A stretch of 64,000 bases of DNA, taken from Micromonospora lupini str. Lupac 08. GTDB taxonomy: Bacteria; Actinomycetota; Actinomycetes; Mycobacteriales; Micromonosporaceae. Positions 36,480 through 44,410 of the stretch are shown here, piece after piece. Position 1 is the stretch's first letter. Each line of letters begins with the position of its first letter. Below the pieces are notes generated by a model. The model was given only the letters and a program-made list of their open reading frames with translations. It was not told the origin of the DNA and searched no databases. Position numbers and translations under genes: made by a program. The stretch spans positions 3,213,079-3,277,078 of the forward strand of contig NZ_HF570108.1 of the NCBI RefSeq assembly GCF_000297395.2, in the 5' to 3' direction.

Positions 36480-37823
36480 ATGACCCACCTTGCCTCGCGC
36501 GCGCCCGACCCGGCGGTCCGCCGGCTGTCGGTCACCCTCTACGGGTACGCGTTCCTCAGTGACCTCGTCCTGCTCTATCCGCTGTACGTCGTCCTCTTCG
36601 CCGACACCGGCCTGTCGGTGGGGCAGATCTCGTCGCTCTTCGTCATCTGGTCGGCTGCCGGCATCCTGTTCGAGGTGCCGTCCGGCGCGTGGGCCGACGT
36701 GGTGCCGCGCCGGCTGCTGCTGTGCCTCGCCCCGCTGGTGACGGCTGCCGGCTACGCGCTCTGGGTGCTGGTGCCGTCGTACCCGGCCTTCGCGGTGGGG
36801 TTCCTGCTGTGGGGCGCCGGCGGGGCACTGGTCTCTGGCGCTCTGGAGGCGCTGGTCTGGACCGAGCTGGACCGGCTCGGCGCCGTCGGACGGTACGCCC
36901 GGGTGCTCGGTCGAGCCCGGACGGCGGGTGTGCTGGGCGTGGTGGTCACCGGGGTCCTGGCCGGGCCGGTGCTCGCCGTCGGCGGGTACCCGGCGGTCGG
37001 CGTGGCCAGCGTGCTCGCCTGCCTGCTCGCCGCCGCCGTCGCGACCCGCTTCCCCGAACACCGTCGACCGCCCGGCACGCCACCGCCGCCCCCCGTGCAC
37101 GAACCGGCGTCGGCCGTGCACGACCCGGCGTCGGCCGTGCATTCGCCGGCCTCCGCGCACGAACCGGCTCCTGTCGTGTCGCCCGTCGTCGCGCTGGCGG
37201 GCGACCGTCCGCCGGGGATCCCGCCGGACGACGACGGCGACCTGACCTGGTGGGACACGCTGCGGGAAGGCGTGACGCAGGTCCGTACACGGCCTCCCGT
37301 GCGGGGGGCCGTGCTGCTGGTCGCGGTGGTGGCCGCCGACTGGGGCGCGCTGGACGAGTACACGCCGCTGTTGGCAGTCGACACCGGCGTCGGCGCGCGG
37401 GCCGTACCGCTGCTGCTCCTGCTGCTGTGGGCCGGCGTGACCGTCGGTGGGCTGCTCGCCCCGGCGGGGGAGCGGCTGGGCCGCCGGGGTTACGCCGCGC
37501 TGCTCGGCCTGGTCGCCGTCGCGCTGGCCGGGGGCGCCCTCGTCCGGCACCCGGCCGGCTTCGTGCTGCTCGCGGTGGCGTTCGGTGCCGCGCAACTGGC
37601 CACCGTGCTGGCCGACGCGCGGTTGCAGGCCCGCATCAGCGGCAACACTCGGGCGACCGTCACCTCGCTTGCCGGCATGGCCACCGACCTGCTGATCATC
37701 GGGACGTACGCCGGCTACGGCCTCGTCGCCACGGCGGCCGGCAACGCGGTGGCGTTCGCGGCGGCGGCCGGGGCGTACCTCGTCGTGGCGCTGGTGCTGC
37801 TGGCCCGCCGGCGAGACGCGTGA
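36480..37823 (+). CDS. MFS-family transporter
   Basis: This is a 447-residue transporter with twelve predicted membrane helices in two halves. The cytoplasmic A-motif-like loop after helix 2 reads GAWADVVPRR. The central loop (about 195-245) is Pro/His/Ala-rich with degenerate HEPASAV/HDPASAV repeats, a low-complexity expansion. It resembles drug/sugar efflux MFS proteins of actinobacteria, but the substrate is unknown. The ATG at 36480 follows GGGAAGG. A leader of about 130 bases separates it from the tandem repeats. Confidence 0.88.
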   Translation: MTHLASRAPDPAVRRLSVTLYGYAFLSDLVLLYPLYVVLFADTGLSVGQISSLFVIWSAAGILFEVPSGAWADVVPRRLLLCLAPLVTAAGYALWVLVPSYPAFAVGFLLWGAGGALVSGALEALVWTELDRLGAVGRYARVLGRARTAGVLGVVVTGVLAGPVLAVGGYPAVGVASVLACLLAAAVATRFPEHRRPPGTPPPPPVHEPASAVHDPASAVHSPASAHEPAPVVSPVVALAGDRPPGIPPDDDGDLTWWDTLREGVTQVRTRPPVRGAVLLVAVVAADWGALDEYTPLLAVDTGVGARAVPLLLLLLWAGVTVGGLLAPAGERLGRRGYAALLGLVAVALAGGALVRHPAGFVLLAVAFGAAQLATVLADARLQARISGNTRATVTSLAGMATDLLIIGTYAGYGLVATAAGNAVAFAAAAGAYLVVALVLLARRRDA

Positions 37824-37848
37824 ACTGGACCACCTGTGCGGAGAGTTA

Positions 37849-37890
37849 CGTCGGAAATTGTTGACGTGTCGGGAAGTTCCGACGCATCAT
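37849..37890 (+). promoter_or_regulatory. Promoter with dyad for a leaderless ArsR-type gene
   Basis: CGTCGGAA (37849-37856) and TTCCGACG (37877-37884) form an 8-bp dyad with 20 bases between. A promoter fits inside: TTGACG (37861-37866), 18 bases, CATCAT (37885-37890). The GTG start at 37898 lies seven bases after the -10, at the expected transcript start, so the mRNA is probably leaderless. Confidence 0.6.
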
Positions 37891-37897
37891 TGCCGAC

Positions 37898-38626
37898 GTG
37901 CCCGACGACGACCTCTTCCTCGCCCTGGCGAATCCGGTCCGCCGACGACTGCTGGAAATCCTCACCGACGGGCCCCGGACGGCCGGCGACCTCGCCGCCA
38001 GCTTCGCGCTGAGCCGACCGGCCGTCGCCGAACACCTGCAGATCCTGCGGCGGGCCGGGCTGGTCGAGGACCAGCCCGCCGGACGACAACGGCACTACCA
38101 CCTGACCGCCGAGCCACTCGCCCAGGTGGGCGACTGGCTCCATCCCTTCGAGCGGTTCTGGCGACATCGCCTCCGCACCCTTGCCGATCTGCTCCAGGAG
38201 GAACCAGTGACCGAAACCGCCACCATCGCCGTGGATCAATTCATCGCCGCCGCGCCGTCGAAGATCTGGCGCAGCCTCACCGAGCCCGAGTTGCTCGCCC
38301 GGTGGTGGGTGCCCGGGGACGTGGCCGCCGTGGTCGGCCACCGCTTCCACCTGCAGATGCCCGGCTGGGGCGCGGTCGCCTGCGAGGTCGTCGAGGTCGA
38401 GCCCGAGCGGCGCCTCGTCTACACCTTCAACGGAAACTGGACGCTGACCTGGCGGCTGGTCCCCGAGGGCACCGGCACCCGCCTGTTCCTGGACCATTCA
38501 GGATTCGACCTCGACGACCCTCGGAGTCGCGACGCCTTCGCCCGGATGGGACCGGGTTGGCGTGACAAGATCGTGCCCGCACTCGGCCGGGTGGCGGCCG
38601 ACCTGGCGGACGAGTCGGGCGTGTGA
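37898..38626 (+). CDS. ArsR-family HTH fused to an SRPBCC (AHSA1-like) domain
   Basis: This is a 242-residue fusion. Residues 1-95 are an ArsR-type winged helix (FLALANPVRRRLLEILTDGPRTAGDL, LSRPAVAEHLQILRRAGLV). Residues 105-238 are an SRPBCC/AHSA1-type domain (FIAAAPSKIWRSLTEPELLARWW, ending GWRDKIVPALGRV), a hydrophobic ligand cavity fold. Such fusions usually exist as two neighbouring genes; the joint near residue 103 (LLQEEPVTETATIAVD) may reflect a lost stop/start. It probably senses a small hydrophobic molecule and represses its own promoter, where a dyad is present. Confidence 0.88.
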   Translation: MPDDDLFLALANPVRRRLLEILTDGPRTAGDLAASFALSRPAVAEHLQILRRAGLVEDQPAGRQRHYHLTAEPLAQVGDWLHPFERFWRHRLRTLADLLQEEPVTETATIAVDQFIAAAPSKIWRSLTEPELLARWWVPGDVAAVVGHRFHLQMPGWGAVACEVVEVEPERRLVYTFNGNWTLTWRLVPEGTGTRLFLDHSGFDLDDPRSRDAFARMGPGWRDKIVPALGRVAADLADESGV

Positions 38627-38634
38627 CGGCGGGT

Positions 38635-38668
38635 CCCCGGCGGTGGGCGCAGCGGCCCGCCGCCGGGG
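38635..38668. terminator. Terminator between convergent ArsR-SRPBCC and VOC genes
   Basis: A 14-bp stem from CCCCGGCGGT (left) and its partner (right, ending CCGCCGGGG), with one G-T pair and a 6-base loop, lies between two convergent stops. Confidence 0.8.
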
Positions 38669-38674
38669 GTGCCC

Positions 38675-39061
38675 TCAGCCGGCGAGGTGCAGGAACGACC
38701 ACTGGTGGCCGTCGAGGTCGCGAAAGCCGCGCATGTACATCGGCCCGTTGGTGCTTCCCACCCCGAGCGACTCGCCGCCGGCCACCACGGCCCGGTCGAC
38801 CAACTCGTCGACCCGCTCGCGGCTCTCGGCCGACAACCCCACGATGACCTCCCGGCTGGTCGCCGGGTCCGAGGTGGGCACACCCGTGTACGCCTCGAAG
38901 GCCGAGCGGACGTGCAGCAGCAGTCGGGTGTTGTCGGACACGGTGAGGACCATGCTGTCCCCGTCCGGCTCGGTGTGGCCGGTGGTGAAGCCGAGCGCCC
39001 GGTAGAACTCGGCGGCGCTGAGCAGGTCGCGCACCGGCAGGTTGATGAACGTGATGGTCAT
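38675..39061 (-). CDS. VOC-family protein
   Basis: This is a 128-residue glyoxalase/bleomycin-resistance-fold protein (MTITFINLPVRDLLSAAEFYRALGF at the N-terminus, FRDLDGHQWSFLHL at the C-terminus), the subtype often called lactoylglutathione lyase-like. Its ATG at 39061 overlaps by four bases the stop of the 55-residue gene upstream, so it is translated by coupling. Function beyond the fold is unknown. Confidence 0.9.
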   Translation of the reverse strand: MTITFINLPVRDLLSAAEFYRALGFTTGHTEPDGDSMVLTVSDNTRLLLHVRSAFEAYTGVPTSDPATSREVIVGLSAESRERVDELVDRAVVAGGESLGVGSTNGPMYMRGFRDLDGHQWSFLHLAG

Positions 39062-39225
39062 CGGTGGTCTCCGTCCGACTCGAGCAGTGCCTTCGACACG
39101 GCGAGCCGCTCCCGCCAGTACGCCGTCAGTTCGGCGGCCTGCTCGGCCCCGACCAGCTTCTCGTGCAGGATGCCGACCCGGGCCTTCGACTCGCCGACCG
39201 CGTCGACGCCGACGACCACCCGCAT
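39058..39225 (-). CDS. Small hypothetical protein (55 residues)
   Basis: This is a short reading frame between the YchJ-type gene (20 bases upstream) and the VOC gene (ATGA overlap). The predicted product starts MRVVVGVDAVGESKARVG and is followed by a helix with AAELTAYWRERLAVSKALLE. The tight packing on both sides and the coherent alpha-beta pattern favour a real gene. I do not recognise a family. Confidence 0.5.
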   Translation of the reverse strand: MRVVVGVDAVGESKARVGILHEKLVGAEQAAELTAYWRERLAVSKALLESDGDHR

Positions 39226-39245
39226 GGGACGCGGCCGCGCAGGAG

Positions 39246-39665
39246 TCAGGGCTGGTCGCCGTCGAGGTAGACCCATCGGCCGTCCTCGCGGACGAACCGG
39301 CTGTGCTCGGTAAGCGTGCCCGGCCGACCCGCCTCGCGGTAGTGGGCGTGGAACGTCACCGTGCCGGTGGCGTCCAGCAGACCGCCGCGCTCGGTCTCGA
39401 CGACCTCCAGCCGGGTCCACCGCTGCCCCGGGGGCAGCTCCAGCCGAGCGGGCCGGGTCGACGAGTGCCAACTGCGCAGCAGGTAGTCGACGTCGCCGAG
39501 CGCGAAGGCGCTGAACCGGGAGCGCATCAGCGCCTCGGCGGTCGACGCCTGGGCGGCGCCGCCGTGGACCGGGGAGCAGCAGTCGGCGTACGCCTGGCCG
39601 GAGCCGCACGGGCAGGCCCGTCCGGTCGTCGCGTTCGCCCGCCGGCCACCCGTACCCCTGCCCAT
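39246..39665 (-). CDS. YchJ-family (UPF0225) protein with SEC-C motif
   Basis: This is a 139-residue protein. The N-terminal SEC-C zinc motif CPCGSGQAYADCC (18-30) is followed by the YchJ body with MRSRFSAFALGDVDYLLRSWHSSTRP and FVREDGRWVYLDG. The fold is NTF2-like. Its biochemical role is not known. The ATG at 39665 begins a Gly/Arg-rich lead. It is the first gene of a three-gene overlap operon with the 55-residue protein and the VOC gene. Confidence 0.9.
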   Translation of the reverse strand: MGRGTGGRRANATTGRACPCGSGQAYADCCSPVHGGAAQASTAEALMRSRFSAFALGDVDYLLRSWHSSTRPARLELPPGQRWTRLEVVETERGGLLDATGTVTFHAHYREAGRPGTLTEHSRFVREDGRWVYLDGDQP

Positions 39666-39709
39666 CCCGCCATCCTGCCGCACCGGCGGGCGGCCCCGGC
39701 GGCCGGCCG

Positions 39710-40483
39710 TCAGCCCTCCAGCTCGACCGGCAGCGGAACCGGCCGTTTCGCAACCCGGTCGTCCCCGGAGGACCGGCCCCGCAGGTGCCGGGCCACCCAG
39801 GGCAGCAGGTGCCGGCGGGCCCAGGCCAGCTCGGCGCCGAGCACCTCGGCGCGACGCCGCAGCGGTGCCGGCGGCAGCGGCGCGGTCCAGGAGTCGTCGA
39901 ACCCGGGCAGACCAGCGGTGTACGCCAGGGCGGCGGCGATCCGGGCGTGCCCGGCGCTGTTGGCGTGCAGCCGGTCGTCGCTCCACAGCCGCGGATCCGA
40001 GGCGACGGGATGCGCCCCCAGGTCGAGCAGCGTGGCCCCGGTCTGCGCGGTGGCCGCCCGCAGGGCCTCGTTGAGCGCCAGCATCCGGCCCCGCAGCGGC
40101 CGGGCCAGCGGCATCACCGGCGCCGGGTCCGGCATGGTGAACGTCAGGACGGTGGCCCCCTGCCCGACGAGCGCCCGCTGCATAGCCGCGACGTCCTCGG
40201 CGACCTGGTCGGCGTCGAAGGAGGGGCGCAGCACGTCGTTCATGCCGGCGACCACGGTGGCCAGGTCGGGGGCGAGATCGAGGGCCGGCTGGAGCTGCTC
40301 GGCGCGGATCAGCGCGGTGGTCCGGCCGCGGATGGCCAGGTTCGCGTACTCCAGGCCGCCCTGGGCGCGCGCCACCGCCAGGGCGAACCGGTCGGCCCAG
40401 CCCCGGTAGCCGCCGGCGTCGTCCGGATCGTCGAGCCCCTCGGTGGTGCTGTCACCGATCGCCACGTACCGCTGCCACATCAC
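39710..40483 (-). CDS. SGNH/GDSL-family hydrolase
   Basis: This is a 257-residue esterase-like hydrolase. Block I GDSTTEG holds the nucleophile Ser12. Gly and Asn of blocks II and III are seen in NLAIRGRTT and GMNDVL (Asn82). Block V SDDRLHANSAGH supplies Asp170 and His173. There is no signal peptide, so it acts in the cytosol. The GTG at 40483 or the ATG next to it is the start. The substrate cannot be predicted. Confidence 0.93.
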   Translation of the reverse strand: MMWQRYVAIGDSTTEGLDDPDDAGGYRGWADRFALAVARAQGGLEYANLAIRGRTTALIRAEQLQPALDLAPDLATVVAGMNDVLRPSFDADQVAEDVAAMQRALVGQGATVLTFTMPDPAPVMPLARPLRGRMLALNEALRAATAQTGATLLDLGAHPVASDPRLWSDDRLHANSAGHARIAAALAYTAGLPGFDDSWTAPLPPAPLRRRAEVLGAELAWARRHLLPWVARHLRGRSSGDDRVAKRPVPLPVELEG

Positions 40484-40561
40484 CCGGGCGAGGTTAGTCC
40501 TCGCCCGACACGTGCCGACCGCTGACCCGGCGGACCTCTCCGCAAGATCGCGGGGAAGGGG

Positions 40562-41668
40562 TCAGAGCCAGCCCGAGCGGCGGAACAGGCGGTACAGGGC
40601 CAGCCCGGTCAGCGCCATCAGGGCCAGGGCTGCGGCATAGCCGTAGCGCCAGGTGAGCCCGGGGATGTTGTCGAAGTTCATGCCGTAGACGCCGGCGGTG
40701 CCGGTCTGGGTGGCCGCGATGGCCGCCCACGCGGCGATCTTGCGCATGTCGTTGTTCTGCTCGACGGCGAGCTGCGCCAACCGGGACTGCACGATCGAGG
40801 TGAGCAGGTCGTCGTACGCGGCCACCCGGTCCACCGCCCGCGCCAACCGGCCGTCCACGTCCACGAACCAGCGGTGCAGGGCACGCGGCGGTCCGTCGGT
40901 GCCCGGGTCGAGGAGCATCCGCACGGGCGTCTGCAGGGGAAGCACGGCCCGTTTGAACTCCACCACCTCCCGCTTGAGCTGGTAGATGTGCTGGATGTCG
41001 GCCGAGCGGTCGCGGGCGAACACCGCCTCCTCCACCCGCTCCAGGTCCCGCTCCACGTGCCCGGCCACCTCCAGGTACGTGTCGACCATCCGGGCGCAGA
41101 CCGCGTACGCCACGGTCCAGGGCCCGGCGGCCAGCAGCGCGGGGCGGCGCTCGATGTCGGCGCGGACGTCGCGCAGGGCCCCGGCGGCGCCGTGCCGCAC
41201 GGTGATGGCGAACCGGTCGCCGAGCAGCACCATCACGTCGCCGGTGTCGATCACCTCGGAGGTGTCGGTCAGCTCGGCGTGCTCCACGTACCCGGCGGTG
41301 CGCAGCACCAGCAGGGTGACCGGTCCGTTGCGCTGCATCGTGGGCCGGTGCCCGTCGGCGAGCGCCTGCTCGACGGTCAGCTCGTCGAGGCCGAAGGTGC
41401 GGCCCACGGCGGCGAGCACCGCCGGGCCGGGCTCGTGCAGCCCCAGCCAGACGAAGGAGTCACGGCCACGCCGGGCACGGGCGTACGCGTCGGCGTAGTG
41501 CGGCCGGCCCGGTTCCCGTCGACCGTTGACGTAGACGGCGCAGTCGACCACGGCGTCCGGATTGGACCGACGGGGCGTGGGGGAGTCGCCGCCGGGGCGG
41601 CCGAGCAGTCGGCGGGCCAGGGCGCGTACGCCACGACCGGCCCGGTCCCGTACCGCTCGCTGATCCAC
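40562..41668 (-). CDS. CorA-family magnesium/cobalt transporter
   Basis: This is a 368-residue divalent cation channel. A large cytoplasmic domain (about 1-300) ends in the long stalk helix, and two C-terminal membrane helices flank the hallmark GMN in YGMNFDNIPG, the selectivity filter. The GTG at 41668 was chosen for its GGAGGGGG site five bases away; an in-frame ATG at 41716 would add 16 residues. No M-box or other Mg riboswitch was found upstream. The gene stands apart from its neighbours by 80-150 bases. Confidence 0.92.
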   Translation of the reverse strand: MDQRAVRDRAGRGVRALARRLLGRPGGDSPTPRRSNPDAVVDCAVYVNGRREPGRPHYADAYARARRGRDSFVWLGLHEPGPAVLAAVGRTFGLDELTVEQALADGHRPTMQRNGPVTLLVLRTAGYVEHAELTDTSEVIDTGDVMVLLGDRFAITVRHGAAGALRDVRADIERRPALLAAGPWTVAYAVCARMVDTYLEVAGHVERDLERVEEAVFARDRSADIQHIYQLKREVVEFKRAVLPLQTPVRMLLDPGTDGPPRALHRWFVDVDGRLARAVDRVAAYDDLLTSIVQSRLAQLAVEQNNDMRKIAAWAAIAATQTGTAGVYGMNFDNIPGLTWRYGYAAALALMALTGLALYRLFRRSGWL

Positions 41669-41817
41669 GACGCCCCCTCCCGGTGCACCGTCGCGGCCAC
41701 GGTGCTCGCAGGGCATGGTGCCACCGGATTCTGCCCAGTGGCGTCCGGCTACCGACAGCGGGGTGGGTTGCGCCGCCGCTCGGAGCCGAGCGCGTGCCCG
41801 CGGCTGACAGCTAGCGC

Positions 41818-42060
41818 TCACCGCACCGAGCCTTTCGGCGGAAGCTTGCTCGCGCGTACCAGGATCTGTGTTCGAGGGCCGTGATGACCTGACGGGAAGA
41901 GCCTGATGCCCTCGACCCAGATCCACTCGTCTTGGGGAGGGCGGTTGGCTACCAGCCGTACTCCGGTCACCCACAGCCGTACCGGCCCGTCGGACGGCAG
42001 AAGGCGATCGACCGCGTCGATATTCAGTACTGCCCCGAGTTGTACTCGAACGTCAAACAC
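41818..42060 (-). CDS. Short hypothetical protein, paralogue of the upstream gene
   Basis: This is an 80-residue product of unknown family. Its core VRLWVTGVRLVANRPPQDEW and WIWVEGIRLFP resembles the core of the upstream product (LWLRVTSV... and GWVWLTGYSID), so the two look like copies of one small beta-rich domain. Its GTG start overlaps the upstream stop by eight bases (GTGTTTGA), suggesting coupling. Codon use is less GC-rich than in the flanking core genes. Confidence 0.55.
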   Translation of the reverse strand: MFDVRVQLGAVLNIDAVDRLLPSDGPVRLWVTGVRLVANRPPQDEWIWVEGIRLFPSGHHGPRTQILVRASKLPPKGSVR

Positions 42061-42427
42061 CGCGTCTCCTTGTCGTTGACTCCGCCTTGTCGCAGGGCGG
42101 CGCGCTGTCAGTCCTGGGTCGCTGGTTCTGGAGACCAGCGATCTCGACGAAGACCTCCCGCCGGGTCAGGGCCCTACCGGTGGCCAGGTCGATGGAGTAG
42201 CCGGTCAGCCACACCCAGCCGTGATACGTCGGCTTGTCGCAGACCGAGGTGACGCGAAGCCACAGAGCCCGATCGCCGCCGAACTGCACCGACGCCCTAC
42301 CGTTGACCAGCACCAGATCACCCGTAACGGGGACACCCGGCCGGCGCGGCGCGGCGGTGCGAGGCACCGGGGCGGGCGGGCCATTGGCGGACTGTCGTTC
42401 GGGTCGCGATCCCACGCCAGCACCCAC
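42053..42427 (-). CDS. Hypothetical protein with the same small domain
   Basis: This is a 124-residue product with a Pro/Arg-rich N-terminus and a core DLVLVNGRASVQFGGDRALW ... YHGWVWLTGYSI ... REVFVEIAGL that matches the product of the next gene. The start is uncertain: the GTG at 42427 has only a weak site, and a different frame upstream (42440-42667) also looks partly coding, so a frameshift may have split a longer gene. Transcription probably comes from the divergent promoter near 42725. Confidence 0.5.
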   Translation of the reverse strand: MGAGVGSRPERQSANGPPAPVPRTAAPRRPGVPVTGDLVLVNGRASVQFGGDRALWLRVTSVCDKPTYHGWVWLTGYSIDLATGRALTRREVFVEIAGLQNQRPRTDSAPPCDKAESTTRRRGV

Positions 42428-42686
42428 CCCGGGCCAGCCTCAGCGGGCCGCCGCGCGACCGGTACCCGCGCTGTCCAGGCCCGACTGACGCGTGCGCCAC
42501 TGAGCCCCGGCAGGTCCTTGGTCGATGGGACGAAGGTCAGCCCATTGGGGAACGGACCTCCATGTTTTGCCTGAGCAGAAGACGCCTGCGGTGATGACAT
42601 GCGGAGGGCTGGCATGTTGAACCGCAGATGGTCCGGACGTCTTCAAAACTTCGGCAGCACCACGCATCACATCTCCCACCTAGAAT
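42428..42686. other. Region with broken or uncertain coding on the minus strand
   Basis: Two overlapping minus-strand frames (42440-42667 and about 42330-42615) each show moderate coding character but neither has the strong GC third-position bias of neighbours. This may be the 5' part of the short-paralogue operon carrying a frameshift, or a leader. I cannot decide between them. Confidence 0.35.
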
Positions 42687-42746
42687 TAGAGCTGGTTCTA
42701 TAGCAGCCGACTGCTCGTTGGATGTCAATAGAGCTAGCTCTAATCT
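42687..42746. promoter_or_regulatory. Divergent promoters with twin GntR-type operators
   Basis: Site 1 is TAGAGCTGGTTCTA (42687-42700) and site 2 is the perfect palindrome TAGAGCTAGCTCTA (42729-42742); their centres are 42 bases apart, four helix turns. A plus-strand promoter is TTGGAT (42718-42723), 17 bases, TAATCT (42741-42746), with site 2 in its spacer. A minus-strand TTGACA (42728-42723) serves the divergent genes, with site 1 near its -10. Confidence 0.75.
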
Positions 42747-42807
42747 TCGAAGGCAGGCATACTTGCTGGTAGAGATGGCGCTACGCAGCGACCGGCCAGG
42801 AGGAGCG

Positions 42808-43572
42808 ATGGGCATCGGATACCGGGATTTAGCCGCGCTCCTGCGCGAAGCCGTCCAGCGAGGCGACTACACCGAAGGCAGCACTCTGCCCAAACAGGAC
42901 CAGATTGCCACCGAGCACGGGGTCAACATCAACACCGTCAGGCAAGCAGTGCGTTTACTCGAATCCGAAGGGCTCGTCACGCCGGTCCGCAGACGCGGCA
43001 CCGTGGTCCGGCCACGTTTGGCCATGAGGCGGCTCGGTGCCGATCGCTATGCCAAGAGCAAGTGGAAGTCGGGACTCGTCGCGTTCGCCGCCGACCGCGA
43101 AGCCGCCGGCCGCACATGGGCACCAGGCGACCAAACCAACGATGTACGCCTGGCTAAGGCAGATGCTGAGACCGCCAACGCGCTCGGACTGGCACCCGGA
43201 ACACCCGTCTACGAACGCGCCCGCCTGGTCACCGAAGCTGGAGTGCCCACTCATACCCTCACCAGCTACTACCGTCCCGAAGATGTGGAAGGAACACCCC
43301 TGGTTGATCCGACGCCAGGGCCAGCCGGACAAGGTGGAGGCTTCGCCATCCTTACTGGCCGAGGGCTGGAACCCGACACGATCACCGAGACCGTGCACGC
43401 TCGGATGCCCACCCCGGACGAGACGCGGCTTCTCCGCCTCCCCGCCGGTGAACCGGTCATGGTCCTGCACCGCACGACGTTTACCGATGGCGGCCGACCG
43501 ATCGAGTTTGCTCGAGGCGTCCACGCCGCATCCCGCTTCACCTGGTCGTACACCTTCAAGATCCCCGAGTGA
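42808..43572 (+). CDS. GntR-family regulator with UTRA domain
   Basis: This is a 254-residue regulator. The GntR winged helix (1-70) shows DLAALLREAVQRGDYTEGSTLPKQDQIATEHGVN in pieces and INTVRQAVRLLESEGLV. The UTRA ligand domain (about 88-250) contains APGTPVYERARLV and PVMVLHRTTFTDGGRPIEFA. The ATG at 42808 has an ideal AGGAGGAG site. It heads an operon with the YdcF gene (6 bases apart) and is preceded by two operator-like palindromes, so it probably represses itself and the divergent genes until a ligand binds. Confidence 0.92.
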   Translation: MGIGYRDLAALLREAVQRGDYTEGSTLPKQDQIATEHGVNINTVRQAVRLLESEGLVTPVRRRGTVVRPRLAMRRLGADRYAKSKWKSGLVAFAADREAAGRTWAPGDQTNDVRLAKADAETANALGLAPGTPVYERARLVTEAGVPTHTLTSYYRPEDVEGTPLVDPTPGPAGQGGGFAILTGRGLEPDTITETVHARMPTPDETRLLRLPAGEPVMVLHRTTFTDGGRPIEFARGVHAASRFTWSYTFKIPE

Positions 43573-43578
43573 GATCAG

Positions 43579-44241
43579 ATGCCGACGACTCTTCGGACCA
43601 TCCCCGCCCAACATCGCGCGGACGTCGAACGCCTGTGGGACTACCACAACATGCACCACGAGATCCGCCCGGTCGACGTCGGGATCGGGCTCGGCAGCCA
43701 CGACCTCGGAGTCGCCAAAATCGCCACCGAACTCTACCGCCGAGGAATGTATCCGACGCTGGTCTTTACCGGTGCCAACGCCCCGACTACGATCAAGATC
43801 TTTCCCCGAGGCGAGGCCGTCCACTACCGCGAGTACGCCACGGCTCACGGCGTTCCATCCGGGGCGATCCTCATCGACACTCGCGCCGAGAACACCGGCC
43901 AGAACATCGAGTACGCCCGGGCGCTCCTTGCCGAGCACCAGGTCCAGGCCCGGTCGGTGATCCTAATGTCCCGTCCGTACCAACAACGCCGCGCGTACGC
44001 CACCTGCAAGAAACTCTGGCCCGGCGTCGACATAATCTGCGCCTCCGATCCGCTCTCGCTCGACGACTACGCGATCGGCATCGGCGACCCTAAGAAGGTC
44101 ATCGACATGCTCGTCGGCGACACCCAACGCATCGACAAGTACGCCGAACTCGGCTTCGCCATCCCCCAGCAGATGCCTGACGACGTCCGCGCCGCGTACC
44201 GCCGCCTCGTCGACGCTGGCTACACCAGCCGACTCGTCTAG
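43579..44241 (+). CDS. YdcF/DUF218-family protein
   Basis: This is a 220-residue soluble protein of the YdcF/ElyC/SanA (DUF218) Rossmann-like fold. Motifs visible are GLGSHDLGVAKIATELYRRG, FTGAN, IDTRAENTGQNIEYARALL and ILMSRPYQQRRAY. There is no membrane segment, unlike SanA and ElyC. YdcF of E. coli binds S-adenosylmethionine; most relatives are uncharacterised. It is co-transcribed with the GntR regulator, which is the only clue to its control. Confidence 0.88.
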   Translation: MPTTLRTIPAQHRADVERLWDYHNMHHEIRPVDVGIGLGSHDLGVAKIATELYRRGMYPTLVFTGANAPTTIKIFPRGEAVHYREYATAHGVPSGAILIDTRAENTGQNIEYARALLAEHQVQARSVILMSRPYQQRRAYATCKKLWPGVDIICASDPLSLDDYAIGIGDPKKVIDMLVGDTQRIDKYAELGFAIPQQMPDDVRAAYRRLVDAGYTSRLV

Positions 44242-44410
44242 CAACACCAGCAAGCGATCCTGCACACGCCGACCAGCCTCCGCTGCCTCAGGCGACACCA
44301 CGGCCGCCGCGACTCATCGTCCTTGGTCAGCGGCACCGCGTCCCCCCACCGCCTCGGAAACGCCTTCGGTCCGCATCGGCCCGTGTCAGCCGGCGGCGGA
44401 TACTCGGGCA

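Noticed and set aside
42440..42667. A 75-codon gene directly after the divergent promoter
   Set aside because: It has a possible ribosome site but ambiguous codon bias, and a second overlapping frame looks equally plausible. It is described as an uncertain region rather than called as a gene.
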